A stretch of DNA of 64,000 nucleotides, from positions 70,536,537-70,600,536 of the forward strand of contig NC_134401.1 in assembly GCF_050003625.1 (NCBI RefSeq). The letters are read 5' to 3'. The position numbers were made by a program, and so were the translations under genes. Source of the stretch: Haematobia irritans. Taxonomy: Eukaryota > Arthropoda > Insecta > Diptera > Muscidae. Below the pieces are notes generated by a model. That model did not search any database, was not told where the DNA came from, and saw only the letters and a list, made by a program, of their open reading frames with translations. This document shows, in pieces, positions 33,823 to 45,070 of this stretch; the stretch's first letter is position 1, and the number at the start of each line of letters is the position of its first letter.

Positions 33823-34084
33823 ATATGGATGGAAAAATTGGATTCATCCATTGGGGAATTCCTAATAATTCTTTCTCGAAATCGGGGCATTGCAAAATTT
33901 GTCGAAATCGGGGTATTGCAAAATTTTAATCCCGCCAATTCAACTTGTTCTTAAGTGTTTCGAAAGCTTCCTGACATTGTTGTGTCCATTCGAATTTCGT
34001 ATTCTTCTTCACTAAGGCATTCAAACACGATATAACAGCCGTTCTGTTAAAATCTTTAATGAAATATAGACGTTTCACCATTAT

Positions 34085-34264
34085 TTGGAAAAAAAAACTC
34101 CTTTCCTAAAATCCCATTCAACAGTTACATTTTATCCAAGAATAATGCCATCAAAATTAGGTTTTTACGAACCATTATTTGGAAAAAAAACTCCTTTCCT
34201 AAAATCCCATTCAACAGTTACATTTTATCCAAGAATAATGCCATCAAAATTAGGTTTTTACGAA
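34085..34264. repeat. ~84 bp tandem duplication
   Basis: ATTTGGAAAAAAA-CTCCTTTCCT through AATTAGGTTTTTACGAA occurs twice head to tail (about 34083-34168 and 34172-34262) inside the gypsy-type element. Confidence 0.85.
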
Positions 34265-34692
34265 ATGTAGATCAAGCATGTACAAATTTTTCAAATATAG
34301 TTTTCAAATCATCTTCATTTTTCTGTTTCAAACAAGTTACTAGCCAAAAAATTCAAGCTGTGGGGGTTAATTTATGCAAATTGGTAAAAGTAAGAAGTAT
34401 TAATCGACATTAAGCGCAGTTTACAAAAAAAAAATCAACTTCCTTACCGCAGGAAAAGTTTGAGTCATACGAGAATGTGTTTTTTTTACAATTTACTTAA
34501 AGATTTAATTGGATTAAATATTGGTCCATTTTAATTTATTTAAAACAGTATCTATTTCTATATATATACTTTTTGCAAATATTTTTTATTATATTTGTTT
34601 TTTTTTTTTAGTAATAATTGTAATTGAGTAATAAAATTGGTTATATGTTTGTTATAATCTTCTTCATTTTTAAATATTTTTTAAATTATATG

Positions 34693-35023
34693 CTAGTAGC
34701 TATGTTGTGGGGAAATGATGAAATCCATTTCTTCTTTGCCTTTTTCGGGATGTTTTGTGATGTCGCCCAAAGTTTCAAATTCATACATCATACGTGGCAA
34801 TTCTCGTAATGGTTGATTTTCTTTTCGTGATCGTTCTCGTTCCATTTCAATAGGGACAGATCGTATTTGGGCACAATATAGTTTAAGGAGACATAAGGTC
34901 CACACGTTAGTGGGGATTTTGAATGTTGAATGCGATTTCGTCCACATTATGTAGGTCATCCTTCTTAGCTAAATTCAATAGTGGTTTGCTGGTTAAATTA
35001 TTAAGTGTCAAACTAGTATCCAT
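34693..35023 (-). pseudogene. Gag-like start of the gypsy-type element
   Basis: Just inside the 5' LTR, ATG at 35023-35021 opens MDTSLTLNNLTSKPLLNLAK and stops after about 38 residues. An overlapping frame continues to 34693. Position fits Gag, but no zinc knuckle is seen. The next ~430 bp (34270-34690) are AT-rich with nothing recognised. Confidence 0.4.
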
Positions 35024-35031
35024 AAGGATGT

Positions 35032-35677
35032 TACCTGCCCGAATTTTGGCCGGCGCTTAAGAGCGCCACTAGACCAGCTAATTTTTGTTGCAGGCACTCT
35101 ACAGTGCCACTTCAACGAAGAGAAAAATAAAAGCCAGTTGTTTAGGCTCTGTGTAATATCTTTCTGATTTTATTTTCGAAAATGCATTCAATTTATACCA
35201 AATTTGGAACTTAGAATTATTGACTATTGAGTGAAAAATGTACTAATACTATTTCAATAAATGGAGTATAGAACTATGGAGCTCACTTATACATGCATAC
35301 ATTTCTATGAAAAATTGATCTTCATTTTACCAATACTTTTACTTTCTTTGAGATGCAGGCCTTTCTTAATTCCTATTGGTGGTCATTTGACTCAATTCAT
35401 GCAATTGGTCTACTTACAAAACAATGTATGCAATCCCAACTGGAAACTCTAAACCAATGAAAAGTGTCACATACCACCAACATCTAATTGGAACTCCACT
35501 GAGTGCATTCAACTCAGTCACTACCAAGTGTGTGACTGACCTGCGTCAACAAAAACAAAATATGAATGCACCGAGAATGCAAGTGGATCAAAAATAGAGT
35601 ACTGTATGCTAATGGGAATGCATGTGTAAGTGAAGAATAAGGGGGAAAAAGTGGAGAGTGTGTTTGGTCACACTACA
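35032..35677 (-). repeat. 5' LTR of the gypsy-type element
   Basis: Direct copy of 31137-31783 with about five differences, suggesting recent insertion despite the gutted interior. Confidence 0.85.
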
Positions 35678-35883
35678 ATACATTTATATCTTATTAGATA
35701 TTGTTTATATAATTAGATATAACAATATATATGCTGAAATCTGACATTATATCTAATCATATATAACACACTATGAGTCATATCTATGTAGATCTAATTA
35801 CATCTGCAAACATATATGATCAGTTATAATTAGAAAGACTTTGATATAATTATATATGACCAGATCCACCGATTTTTACACGG
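35678..35883 (-). repeat. Half of a TIR element ending in TTTTTACACGG
   Basis: AT-rich sequence with TCTAATCATATATAAC-type motifs ends in GACCAGATCC, ACCGATTTTTACACGG, the inverse of the terminus at 24783. It is cut on the left by the gypsy LTR. Confidence 0.65.
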
Positions 35884-36759
35884 ATAGAGGCGTAGTTTTC
35901 CACAACGCTAACTAATAGTAGTAATAGGTGGTGGGCGAACAGGCCTTGGCTGATCACTCCTAATTGTGTTCGTGACTTCAGTCCTTTCCTCCTTTCTGGT
36001 CAACTTGGTCGCGGGGTGTGAAGGAGCATATAACCGCCGCCAAAGTAAGTTGGGTGCCGCCAACAACGCAACCGAACACTTATGCCCCAAGAATAAGTGT
36101 TCGGTTGCGTCGGGCATCACAATGCCCTGATTGGGATGCGTCTAGAGCCGATCTCAATGTTTGTCTCCATAGCACTAAGAACCTGGCACAGCGAGCCGTT
36201 TGCCGTGACGCTGGTTCCATATGGAAGGATATGATGCTCGTGTTCAAAGGATTGCGCGAACACTTCGTTATAAAGCAGTTGTATTCACTAACCGTTCCAC
36301 AATTTTGACCCTAGCAACCAGCTTTGAGGGGTCTACCCGGAAGGAGGCTTCTGATTGTGGGTAGTGTTGACTTGCGTTTCCCGCAGACCGTCGGCAGCAG
36401 TCAAGGAGAAGGCAAGGTTATTTCGGTTTTTTATTAGAAGTTTTATGTCAGATTCTGGATCCCTCCTGGCTGTGGTTATGACGGGGAGGAGACCTCTGGA
36501 CGTGGAGAGGGCGAGACCTAACGGTCCTCGCTTGTATAGATCCGGATCGGCAATTGGCGGCTTCTCACAACAGTGGTAATAATTTTGGGGCTACGGGAGA
36601 GGTGAACACTACTTCGGAGATATTCGGCGGAATGATTTGTATTGAAACAAGTTCTTTGTTCTGATTCAAGATTAAATCTGTTTATTATGGGATCCAGGTC
36701 CCTCTTTTATACAAATTTTAGCTTAATATTAGATAACATTTCTTTGGTTCTTAATTTGC
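35884..36759. other. GC-richer stretch without recognised gene
   Basis: Base composition is clearly less AT-rich than its surroundings (for example 36310-36560). Reading frames of 60-96 codons are present on the plus strand, but none shows a known motif. It includes a perfect 17 bp hairpin at 36067-36109. It could be unrecognised transposon DNA adjoining the errantivirus-like element. Confidence 0.45.
36067..36109. repeat. Perfect 17 bp inverted repeat with 9 nt loop
   Basis: CGCAACCGAACACTTAT (36067-36083) and its exact complement ATAAGTGTTCGGTTGCG (36093-36109) are separated by GCCCCAAGA. No T-run follows. Function unknown. Confidence 0.9.
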
Positions 36760-37157
36760 TGTCCCACTGTGCAGTTGCAATAATGCAACCAAAACAAATA
36801 TCCATCAACGACACGAGCTGCTAGTCAGCTTTTCTACAGCGTAGTTATAATAAACCATTTAATAATAATAAAACCCTATCATTGCGTTTAATTTGCGCCC
36901 AAACGCGGTACTCGCGAATGTTAAAAGTAAAAAACGAAAAAAATCAACAACGACCGTACCTGAGTATTTCCGATAACGTGGTTTACCGGATAAAAAAGGA
37001 CACAAAAATAACCAATAAATAAAATAATTATAATAAAAAAAGGAAAATCTGATTCAAAAAAAATATTAAAAACGTGCAAATCGTGCAAGAAAAAAAAACT
37101 TTGACCCAGAAAAAAAATCAAAACAAAAAACCAATCGTGCAAGAAGAAAAATGTCTG

Positions 37158-37532
37158 ATAGACGATTTTGCAAAAACTATTGGTGCGTAGTATAATGACT
37201 ATTGTATGAGCTGTCATGATGCGGAGGAAAAGGAATCAATAAAACACCTCTTGTGTGAGTGTCATGCATTTTGTGTAAGGCGTAAGCAAATTTTAGGGGC
37301 ATATAGCTTCAGATTACTGGCGGATCTGGAAAACGTTAACTTAAGCAGTCTGCTAATGTTTTTGGAACATTCTGGTTGCTTCAACAGAAGAAAATAATCG
37401 AGAAGGTTCAGCGGTTAAAACTAAAAGTGCCCATATGTAATAGGTACTTTTAGTTAATGTGGTATCACAATGGACTGAATAGTCTAAGTGAGCCTGAATC
37501 TTAATCGGGCTGCCACCTAACCTAACCTAACT
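37158..37532 (+). mobile_element. 5'-truncated LINE-A copy
   Basis: Matches 17690-18066: last ORF2 codons with the C-terminal knuckle (SCHDAEEKESIKHLLCEC, frame 37206-37397), 3' UTR and CCTAA repeats. It was cut at 5' by normal LINE truncation and lies in the errantivirus-like element upstream of its gag-like scrap. Confidence 0.9.
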
Positions 37533-37687
37533 ATAACATTTTATTTTTTTGAAAATGTTAAGGTGAGTGAAGTGCTCTTTGTTATTGTAAACTGCGAATA
37601 AAAAATAAATACAAAAAATATAGAAATTCAAAGTCCGTAAATAAGTGGTGATTTAAAATAAAGAAGGGAAGATGAAAACTTTAATTT

Positions 37688-37882
37688 ATGAGCAAAGAAT
37701 TAGAATTGCTATCAGGCAACTTAAGTTTAGTGGACAAAGGAATGAATCCAGAACAGGTTAGCTAATTGGTCAGGGCAGGAGTAAATAGGGCACTAGCTGC
37801 TCAGAAATCGGAGTTCGACAGGAAAATATCCGCCCTTACCACGCAATTTGCCAAACCCTCTGTCGAAAAATATTCACGCTAA
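37688..37882 (+). pseudogene. Probable errantivirus Gag N-terminal scrap
   Basis: Frame MSKELELLSGNLSLVDKG continues with one in-frame TAA at 37763-37765 to a stop at 37880-37882. A polar helical stretch (RALAAQKSEFDRKISAL) is visible. The Gag call rests on position between primer site and env only. Confidence 0.4.
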
Positions 37883-37904
37883 AATCCATTTATTTGCTCT
37901 TTCA

Positions 37905-38579
37905 TTACACATAGGTCATGAACTGAGGAATAGTTTCAGAATCACTTTACAATTGGTTACGGCAATACTGGTGTTAACGACATGCGGACGGTTGATAGAC
38001 TACTCAACCGTGAGGTACATCCCGGTGGAAAACTCTTAATTTGGGAAAGTTTTGGACTCATTAAACACGTTACTAACCTGACTCTATACGAACTTCTAAT
38101 GGACGAGACAACCAACGCCACGGACCACTTCCCCCAATCACACACGGAAAAGTTATTACTCGCAGACATAACTCAGATAAGTAGACTAATACAGACAGTT
38201 AACATTCATCACAGACAAGCGAGGAGTATAAGTGCAATAGGAACAGTACTGAAATATATCGCAGGTACTCCCGACCATGATGGCTTTGACAGACTACATT
38301 ATACGGCTGAACGACTAATTGACAATCAGGACAGACAGTTTACTTTTAATACAGAAGGAAATCAATAGCAGTGACTCGACACCGACATTTTGCCTACCGT
38401 CTTCAGCCACATCATGCGCTCTACAGTTAATGACCCGGAATACCGCAAACTGCAGCACCACATTTAATAATCTCGCAACAATCACACCAATAAGCGATGG
38501 TTTAATCGTCATCAACGATCAGTCGCCCTCGTTGAATAGAATAACGAAATTCGTAATACGGTCAATGGGACTTTCCTAG
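37905..38579 (+). pseudogene. Errantivirus-type envelope (F-like) remnant, frameshifted
   Basis: Three frame pieces follow each other. A hydrophobic leader with LQLVTAILVLTTC lies in the frame ending at 38039. The next frame (37982-38368) has HVTNLTLYELLMDET and a cleavage-like RQAR followed by a hydrophobic, fusion-peptide-like SISAIGTVLKYIAGTPD. The last frame (38319-38579) has Cys/Asn motifs (NTANCSTTFNNL). This order matches baculovirus-F-related env proteins of gypsy errantiviruses. Two frameshifts and the loss of the C-terminal membrane anchor make it non-coding. The following ~450 bp to the right LTR hold no recognisable frame. Confidence 0.75.
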
Positions 38580-39028
38580 TCCTTTTCAAGGACTAAGTAA
38601 GTAATTGATACTATCATATGAACGGTTCAATGTATTACAACGTTGATAATATCAACGGTTCAATGTATTACAACGAAAACTCAACAATTCCACTGCAACC
38701 CGAAACCCCATGGGCCTCTGTGATTAACCTAACGCAACACACTGAGATATTGAGCACACCCTATCTCCATTAAGTTAATCAGAACAATTTTCACCATATC
38801 CGTCATTTACAACGAATGGTCACTCAGGGTCACGTCGTTGGGCTATCGTCCATTGGTGCTCTAGTGGTTGTGAGACTATCCGCCTACCTATGGCGCCGCA
38901 AGATAGTGATGAAAAAGAAAACCTGATAGCCAGGTCCGTTAATGACGCGATAAAGAGTGCTGTCACGAGGGCGAATTATCATGAGATACCATCGTAGGTG
39001 GAGTTATGAGATACCATCGTAGATCCAA

Positions 39029-39354
39029 TGTCCCACTGTGCATTTGCAACAATGCAACCAAAACAAATATCCATCAACGACACGAGCTGCAATGTCAGCG
39101 TTTTCATACCTGAGAACGGGAATATCGACAAGTTCTCACAACTCACATCGACCACGAGCTGCTAGTCAGTTTTTCTTCACCAGACGCTGAGTCAGCGGCA
39201 TAGTGGTCAACAGCAGCGCAGAGCAGAATTTTGGTGGCAGTTTAGTCTTTCTTTATAGTCGGGGTAGTTGCTATTGTTAGTCATTAATATGGACTGGAAT
39301 AAGTAAGTTATAATAAACCATTTAATAATAATAAAACATTCATTGCGTTTAATT
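39029..39354 (+). repeat. Right LTR of the errantivirus-like element
   Basis: 326 bp, sharing both termini with 36760-36893. It contains two near-copies of CGACACGAGCTGC that explain the deletion in the left LTR by recombination. Confidence 0.75.
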
Positions 39355-39498
39355 TGCATATTATTATTTGAACCCATTAGAAATCATGGATTTAATGATC
39401 ACTTACATTTTTTCGCATATGGTTTCCCATTCTTACATTTACTTTCTTTAAGATATAGTTGCATTTATGCTAGCTGCGCTGCATTGCATTGCTTTAAA

Positions 39499-39882
39499 CT
39501 AGAGGTGTGCACGTGACACGAAATTGTCGTGACTCACGCGTGAGTCGCTTACAAACATAAAATGCTTACGAGTTCAATTCATATATAATTTTAGTGACAT
39601 CCTAAGTGTTAAAAGTTTTATAACGCTCTCGATTTTAGTCATACTCATATTTTCAGTCAGGTTCTAGGGGTAAATTACTCATAAAATTATTCGTGAGTCA
39701 CGAGGTTTCTCGTGAGTCACGACATTTTTCGTTAGTCATGACATTTAAAAGATTTTCGTGCGTGAGTTCAAATTTTATTTTCGGGAACGTGAGTCCTACC
39801 AAAAAATATCGTGCGTGAATAAGATTTCTCTGTCGTGAGAAAAATGTAGAAGTACTTAACTAGAGTGGTCGGACACCTCTAG
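39499..39882. mobile_element. Probable hAT-like MITE with GTGAGTCACG motifs
   Basis: Starts CTAGAGGTGTGC and ends GGACACCTCTAG, an inverted pair of about 10 bp. Inside, CGTGAGTCACGA-type motifs are repeated, and GACTCACGCGTGAGTC (39530-39545) is a perfect palindrome. No matching 8 bp duplication was found. A second CACCTCTA end lies 60 bp further right. Confidence 0.5.
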
Positions 39883-39969
39883 CTATGAGATAGGAAAGGA
39901 GAAGCGAATGTAGGAACGCGTGGCTAGAGTGGTCGCACACCTCTATCGGGTAGGAATGTAGAAACACTT

Positions 39970-40175
39970 GGCTTGGACAAAAAAAATTCTGATTCAATCA
40001 CAAAATTAATTGATCCAATTAATTTTTTAATTGAAATGTCTTCAATCTCAGAAATGATAGTATCAATTAAAAAATTAATTGATACTATAAGTTTTTGTGA
40101 TTGATTTTTGTTTCAATTAAAAAATTTGTTGAATCAATTAAATTTTTAATTGAATATTTTTAAAACTCAATTAAA
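39970..40175. repeat. AATTAATTGAT-type MITE fragment
   Basis: Matches the complete MITE at 61914-62200 (TCTGATTCAATCAC, TTAATTGATCCAATTAA, AATTGATACTATAA), but the outer CACACAAAAAA end is degenerate. The following stretch to 40765 is AT-rich with nothing recognised. Confidence 0.6.
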
Positions 40176-42027
40176 ACATTATACTTTTCTTCAGCGTAAT
40201 ATGTTTATAACGGCAACTTGTTTACTGCAGTTACTTACGCTAGGTTATAGTCATCTAATATAATATTCAAATAATTTGTATAACAAAAACGGTAATTCAT
40301 TATTATTAAATATTCACTATTATTTTAAGTTGTGCGTAGAAACGAGGGCCTCCAACTTCCAGCCTCACAAACAGCAAACAATTAGATATTTTAGAAATGC
40401 AGACATACTGCTGAGAAGTCAGTAGTTTATTAAAATTGTCTGCTGATCCGAATAAAATTATAAATTAAATCTGTTCTATCTGATAATAGAATTACTGCTG
40501 AAGTAAGCCCAAAATAGCCGAATTATACACATTAAATAACACCAAACATTAAAAAATATTATGTTTTTGGTTTTGCAATAACATTTCTGAACAAGTCACC
40601 CTTTTTAATATATGACCCACAGGGAGATAGTAATTTTCATTTTAGTTAAAACATTTTTTTTAATTAAACGGACCCTGGGTGTTGTGTACGCCAAACCTCC
40701 ATGAAAATGTGGCTACACACAAAAATTTTTTTTGGCTGCAATCACGAGAATCGCGGATTCGATCCTTTTTATACCCTTCACCATAGGATGGGGGTATGGT
40801 ATATTAACTTTGTCATTCCCCATAAAGTACACTGTTAGAAAAATATGTTTTTCATATGTTCCGATATAAACAAAATGTGTTTCGGGCACGATTTTAAACC
40901 ACAATATATTTAAGTGCGAACATGTAATGTTCCTAAACTAACACTAAATGTTTGGGACATCTATGTTAATATGTTAGAATATATTATGTTTGGGGCATGA
41001 ATGTTTCATAAAAATCATATGTGTGAATACAAACATATATAAATTTACAAATTTCGACTAAACATACATATGTTGTGTATTTTATTCAAAGCGACAGAGA
41101 GAGTATAAAGAGAAATAGAGATGGAAACCGGGAGAGTTGACGAAAGATATCAATATAACACAGCAAAAGAGTCAAAAGAGAACAATTTCTGTGAAACCGC
41201 TTGTATGTTGTTTCGGAAAACTGTTTTATGATAAGGCCAAACATTTGATATGTTTAAGTCTAAATATTATTTAATTTGAATAAAGAGAATATACATTCTG
41301 AACCAAGAGAATAGACATTTGAAAAACAAACAACATATGTTTTCGCCTTGAGAGCAGCATTTTATGTATGTGTGGACATGTGTTTTGTTTATCATTTTGG
41401 CATTATTTTTTTCTTGGTTCGTTAAAAGAAATCAGGGGTCTTCATAAAAATAACGAAAGGGCACTATACTCTTTTTAGAGTTGGGACGGTAAAATGAAAT
41501 AAGGAGGAAATAGTGAAAAATTACACAGTAAAAAGTAAAAAAATAAAGTTTAGTTTCTCTTTATTAAAAAGTAGTCCACGAGGAGTTGACGGACACCATC
41601 AAATATAAAAGCGGGCATTAAGTTCGACTTTTACAGCTAAAACAATTTAAAAAGTTTATTTTCTTTAAAATGAATTATTAAAGAAAAATAAAAGGAATTT
41701 TAGAGCGATGGTGTTAAATGCTAGTAAAAAACTGTTCACTCCTAAATAAATTTATGTTTATATTATAAAATTATGTATGTATGTTTATACTCGACTCCAC
41801 GTTCTTCTTTTGTTAGTTTTTGAATTCCTTCCAAATTTTAAAGTTTTGTACAAAAACAGTTTTTTATTACAAGATTGTTATTTTTGCAATAAAAAATAAT
41901 ATTTTATCCAAAAATCGTTCAATTTCGTTTATATCAAGCACTGTTACTGACTATAAATCTTTAATAACGCACATTTCGATGTTTCATTTAAAAAAATTAA
42001 TATAGTATAAATATAAATGTGTAAATT

Positions 42028-42041
42028 AAAAAAAAAAAAAA
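42028..42041 (-). terminator. T-run after tRNA-like module 1 (Pol III-type terminator)
   Basis: Fourteen A on the plus strand, i.e. a T-run three bases beyond the end of module 1 on its own strand. Confidence 0.55.
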
Positions 42042-42044
42042 GTT

Positions 42045-42116
42045 CGGTCGGAGCAGGGATTGAACCCACGACCCTTTGCATGCAAGGCAGACATGCTAAC
42101 CACTGCTCCACGTGGC
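42045..42116 (-). other. tRNA-like module 1 in single CAC copy
   Basis: Same as 28778-28849: A-box-like TGGAGCAGTGG, perfect B box GGTTCAATCC, directly followed by a T-run. Confidence 0.7.
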
Positions 42117-42231
42117 AAACAAATGTATGTTTCTGTTAAATAATGTTATGTTTGCATAGGCTCGTGGGCGCTGCAAACTATGCTATATAAATGTAACTTA
42201 AAACGATAATTATCTACTGGTGACTATAACA

Positions 42232-42302
42232 GCTACGTAGCCCAGTGGATAGTGTGTTGGCTTACAAACTGTATGGTCCTCGGTTCGATTCTCCGTGCAG
42301 GC
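42232..42302 (+). other. tRNA-like module 2 in single CAC copy
   Basis: Same as 27299-27369: A box TAGCCCAGTGG, B box GGTTCGATTCT. It is identical to the copies at 27299 and 28592 over nearly its full length, more alike than surrounding AT-rich DNA. Confidence 0.68.
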
Positions 42303-42649
42303 GAAAGGTAAAATTTAAAAAAATTATAAAAGTGAATAATTTCTTCAACATTATTTGTATTACAGAGAAAGGTGCCAATAACTAAAAAATTTCGTGGAAG
42401 TGAAAATTACGAGTATGTTAGGGAATGAGCACAATCGTGTTTGGGAAAAATTCTTCCAGGCATATAATATTTTTGGCTCAAAATGCTTCCAAACATATAA
42501 TATGTTCACATAAAACAAACATATTAATGTTTCGGCAGTATGCAATAATATATGTGCTTCCTGCAAAATATGTTTGGAACATATGTTAAAGAAGCGATTT
42601 TTTTTGAGGGTGTATATATATTCTGGGTCGTAGTGAAATTCTGAGTCGA

Positions 42650-43660
42650 TCTGAGCATGTCCGTCCGTCTGTTGAAATCACTTGGCACAAATAGTTATTA
42701 TTGATGTAGGTCGGATGGTATTGCAAATGGGCCATATCGGTCCAATTTTACGTATAGCCCCCATATAAACGGACCCCCAAATTTGGCTTGCGAATCCTCT
42801 TAGAGAAGCAAGTTTCATCCGATCCGGCTGAAATTTGGTTTATTGTATTAGTATATCGTCTCTAACAACCATGCAAAAATTGGTCCACATCGGTCCATAA
42901 TTACATATAGCTCCCATATAAATCGATCCCCCGATTTGACTTGTGGAACCCCTAAGAGAAGCAAATTTCATCCGATACGGCGGAAATTTGGTACATGGTG
43001 TTAGTATATGTCTCTAACAAAATGCAAAAATTGGTCCACATCGGTCGATAATTATATATAGCCCCCATATAAACCGATCACCAGATTTGACCTCCGGAGC
43101 CTCTTGGAAGACCAAAATTCATCTGATTCAGTTGAAAATTGGTACGTGGTGTTAATATATGGCCTCAAACACCCATGCAAAAATTGGTCGAAATCGGTCC
43201 ATAATTATATATAGGCCCCATATAAACCGATCCCAAGATTTGACTTCCGGAGCCCCTTGGAAGAGCAAAATTCATCCGATTCGGTTGAAATTTGGTACGT
43301 GATGTTAGTATATGGTATCCAACAACCATGCAGGAATTGGTTCATATCAGTCCATAATTATATATAGCCCCCATATAAACCGATCCCCAGATTTGACCTC
43401 CGGTGCCTTTTGGAGAAGCAAAATTCATCCGATCTGGTTGAAATTTGGTACCTGGTGGTAGTATATGATATTTAACAACCATGCCAAAAGTGGTCCATAT
43501 CAGTCCATAATCATATGTAGCCCCCATATAAACCGATCCCGAGATTTGGTTTTGGAGCCTCTTGGAAGAGCAAATTTCATCCGAGTCAGTTGAAATTTGG
43601 TACATTGTGCTAGTATATGGCCGTTAACAACCATGCCTAACTAGGTCCATATCGGTCTAT
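42650..43660. repeat. Six ~153 bp tandem units of repeat Y
   Basis: The motif AGCCCCCATATAAACCGAT recurs at 42757, 42910, 43061, 43214, 43367 and 43520 (spacings 153, 151, 153, 153, 153). Units diverge by roughly 10-25 percent by eye. Confidence 0.9.
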
Positions 43661-43661
43661 A

Positions 43662-44577
43662 CACCCTTACAAAAAACCGCTTCTGTAACATATACTCCCA
43701 AACATATTTTGCTTCAAGCATATACATTTTTGGGTATTGCCCAAACATTTATATGTTTGATCTCTTCCAATATATAATATGTTTGAAAGCATATTGGTCT
43801 AAACAATATATGACTACCCAACTAAGTTCCAAACATTTTGTATTTTTGCATCCAAATTCAATAATGTTGTCTTCCAAAAAACAATATGTTATTATGTTAA
43901 CATATAATATGTTTGGAAGCATTTTGCACCCAAAAATATTATATGCTTAAAAAAATTCTCCCAAACAATATTGTGCTCAAAATTTTATTTATTTATTTAT
44001 ATATTTACAATCATAATGAATTATGAAAATAAACAGGTAATATAGGTGCTAACAACATAGGTTTTCGACCTGAATGCTCAAAATTTTGTTTCTGCCTAAT
44101 TGTATATTCCCCCACATCTTTCTCACTTCCACGAGATTTTTTAGTTCAATTTTATTTTTTTTTATTTTTTAATTTTACCTTTTGCCGGACGGGGATTCGA
44201 ACAGCGGACCACACAGTTTGTAAGGATCAAAGAAGTAGCAGATCAATTGCCCAAGGAAAAATAAAATGTTAATTTTGTAATAACAAGCAACAACCACCAA
44301 CTTAATTCAATATCGCTCCCTGTTAAATAGCGCTCCAAGCTACTAAACACATATATGTTTATAGGCTTATTCTAAATTAATATATGTTTGCATCCAAGCA
44401 TATTATATTTACAAACATTTGATGTCCCAAACATAATATGTTCTAACATATTAACATATATGTCCCAAACATGTTATGCTAGTTTATGAACATTATATGC
44501 TTGCACTCAAAAATATTGTGTTCCAAACATATAATGTTTATAGCCAAACATATGTAAAACAGTCTTTTTCATCCGTG
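43662..44577 (-). mobile_element. CAC transposon, short internally deleted copy (916 bp)
   Basis: Starts CACCCTTACAAAAAACCGC and ends CTTTTTCATCCGTG, flanked by TA on both sides (43660-43661, 44578-44579). It is reversed relative to 40830-42612. It keeps only part of tRNA-like module 2 (minus, about 44183-44225, with GTTCGAATCC). Its outer end CACGGATGAAAAAGACTG groups it with the 46332 element. Confidence 0.87.
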
Positions 44578-44700
44578 TAGTTATATATAGCTCTCAGATA
44601 AATCGATCCCCAATCACACAAAAATTTGTCCATATCCATCTCTACGTACCGTGCAAAAGTCCATATCGTAATTATTTGTAGACTTACTTATACATAACTT

Positions 44701-45070
44701 TTTTGTCTAATATATACCACGTATGGACTAACTCGCAGTTAAGAAAACGATGTTAGGAAGTTTTAAGATACCACAACCCAAGTAATTCGGTTGTGGATGA
44801 CAGTCTTTCGTAGAAGTTTCTACGCAATCCATGGTGGAGGGTACATAAGATTCGGCCAGGCCGAACTTACGGCCGTATATACTTGTTTTGTCTAATATAT
44901 AAAACGTATGGACTAACTCGCAATTTAGAAAACGATGTTAAGAAGTTTTAAGATACCACAACCCAAGTAATTCGATTGTAGATGACAGTCTTTCGTAGAA
45001 GTTTCTACGCAATCCATGGCGGGGGGTACATAAGATTCGGCCTGGCCGAACTTACGGCCGTATATACTTG
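44701..45070 (+). repeat. 185 bp end segment of repeat Y in tandem
   Basis: 44701-44885 and 44886-45070 are head-to-tail near copies (TTTTGTCTAATATATA to CGGCCGTATATACTTG). Confidence 0.92.

Larger units (their letters stand above)
36760..39354 (+). mobile_element. Errantivirus-like LTR element, deleted, with env remnant
   Basis: Left LTR 36760-36893 (middle ~190 bp missing) and right LTR 39029-39354 share both ends: TGTCCCACTGTGCA at the start, CATTGCGTTTAATT at the end. Directly after the left LTR, TGCGCCCAAACGCGG (36894-36908) resembles the tRNA-Lys primer site of gypsy errantiviruses. Inside are a gag-like scrap, a LINE-A tail insertion (37158-37532) and an env remnant. Pol is absent. 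Inactive old copy. Confidence 0.75.
40830..42612 (+). mobile_element. CAC transposon, complete single copy (1783 bp)
   Basis: Starts CACTGTTAGAAAAATATG and ends GATTTTTTTTGAGGGTG. TA flanks both ends (40828-40829, 42613-42614) and the host is repeat Y, so the borders are firm. It has imperfect terminal inverted repeats and many short ACATATG/AACATATT motifs near both ends. The centre carries tRNA-like modules 1 (minus) and 2 (plus), divergent, 115 bp apart. No transposase frame. Confidence 0.9.
40766..45070. repeat. Repeat Y (fly interspersed repeat) carrying two CAC insertions
   Basis: Begins TTTTTATACCCTTCACCATA and ends CGGCCGTATATACTTG, the end signatures of a repeat common in calyptrate fly DNA. 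Interior: six ~153 bp units (42650-43660), and a 185 bp end segment present twice. CAC elements interrupt it at TA sites at 40830 and 43662; without them about 1.6 kb of Y remains. No ORF. Confidence 0.75.

Noticed and set aside
42232..42302. Functional tRNA gene
   Set aside because: A and B boxes are good, but anticodon and acceptor arms do not pair and the sequence is repeated inside transposons; listed as tRNA-like only.
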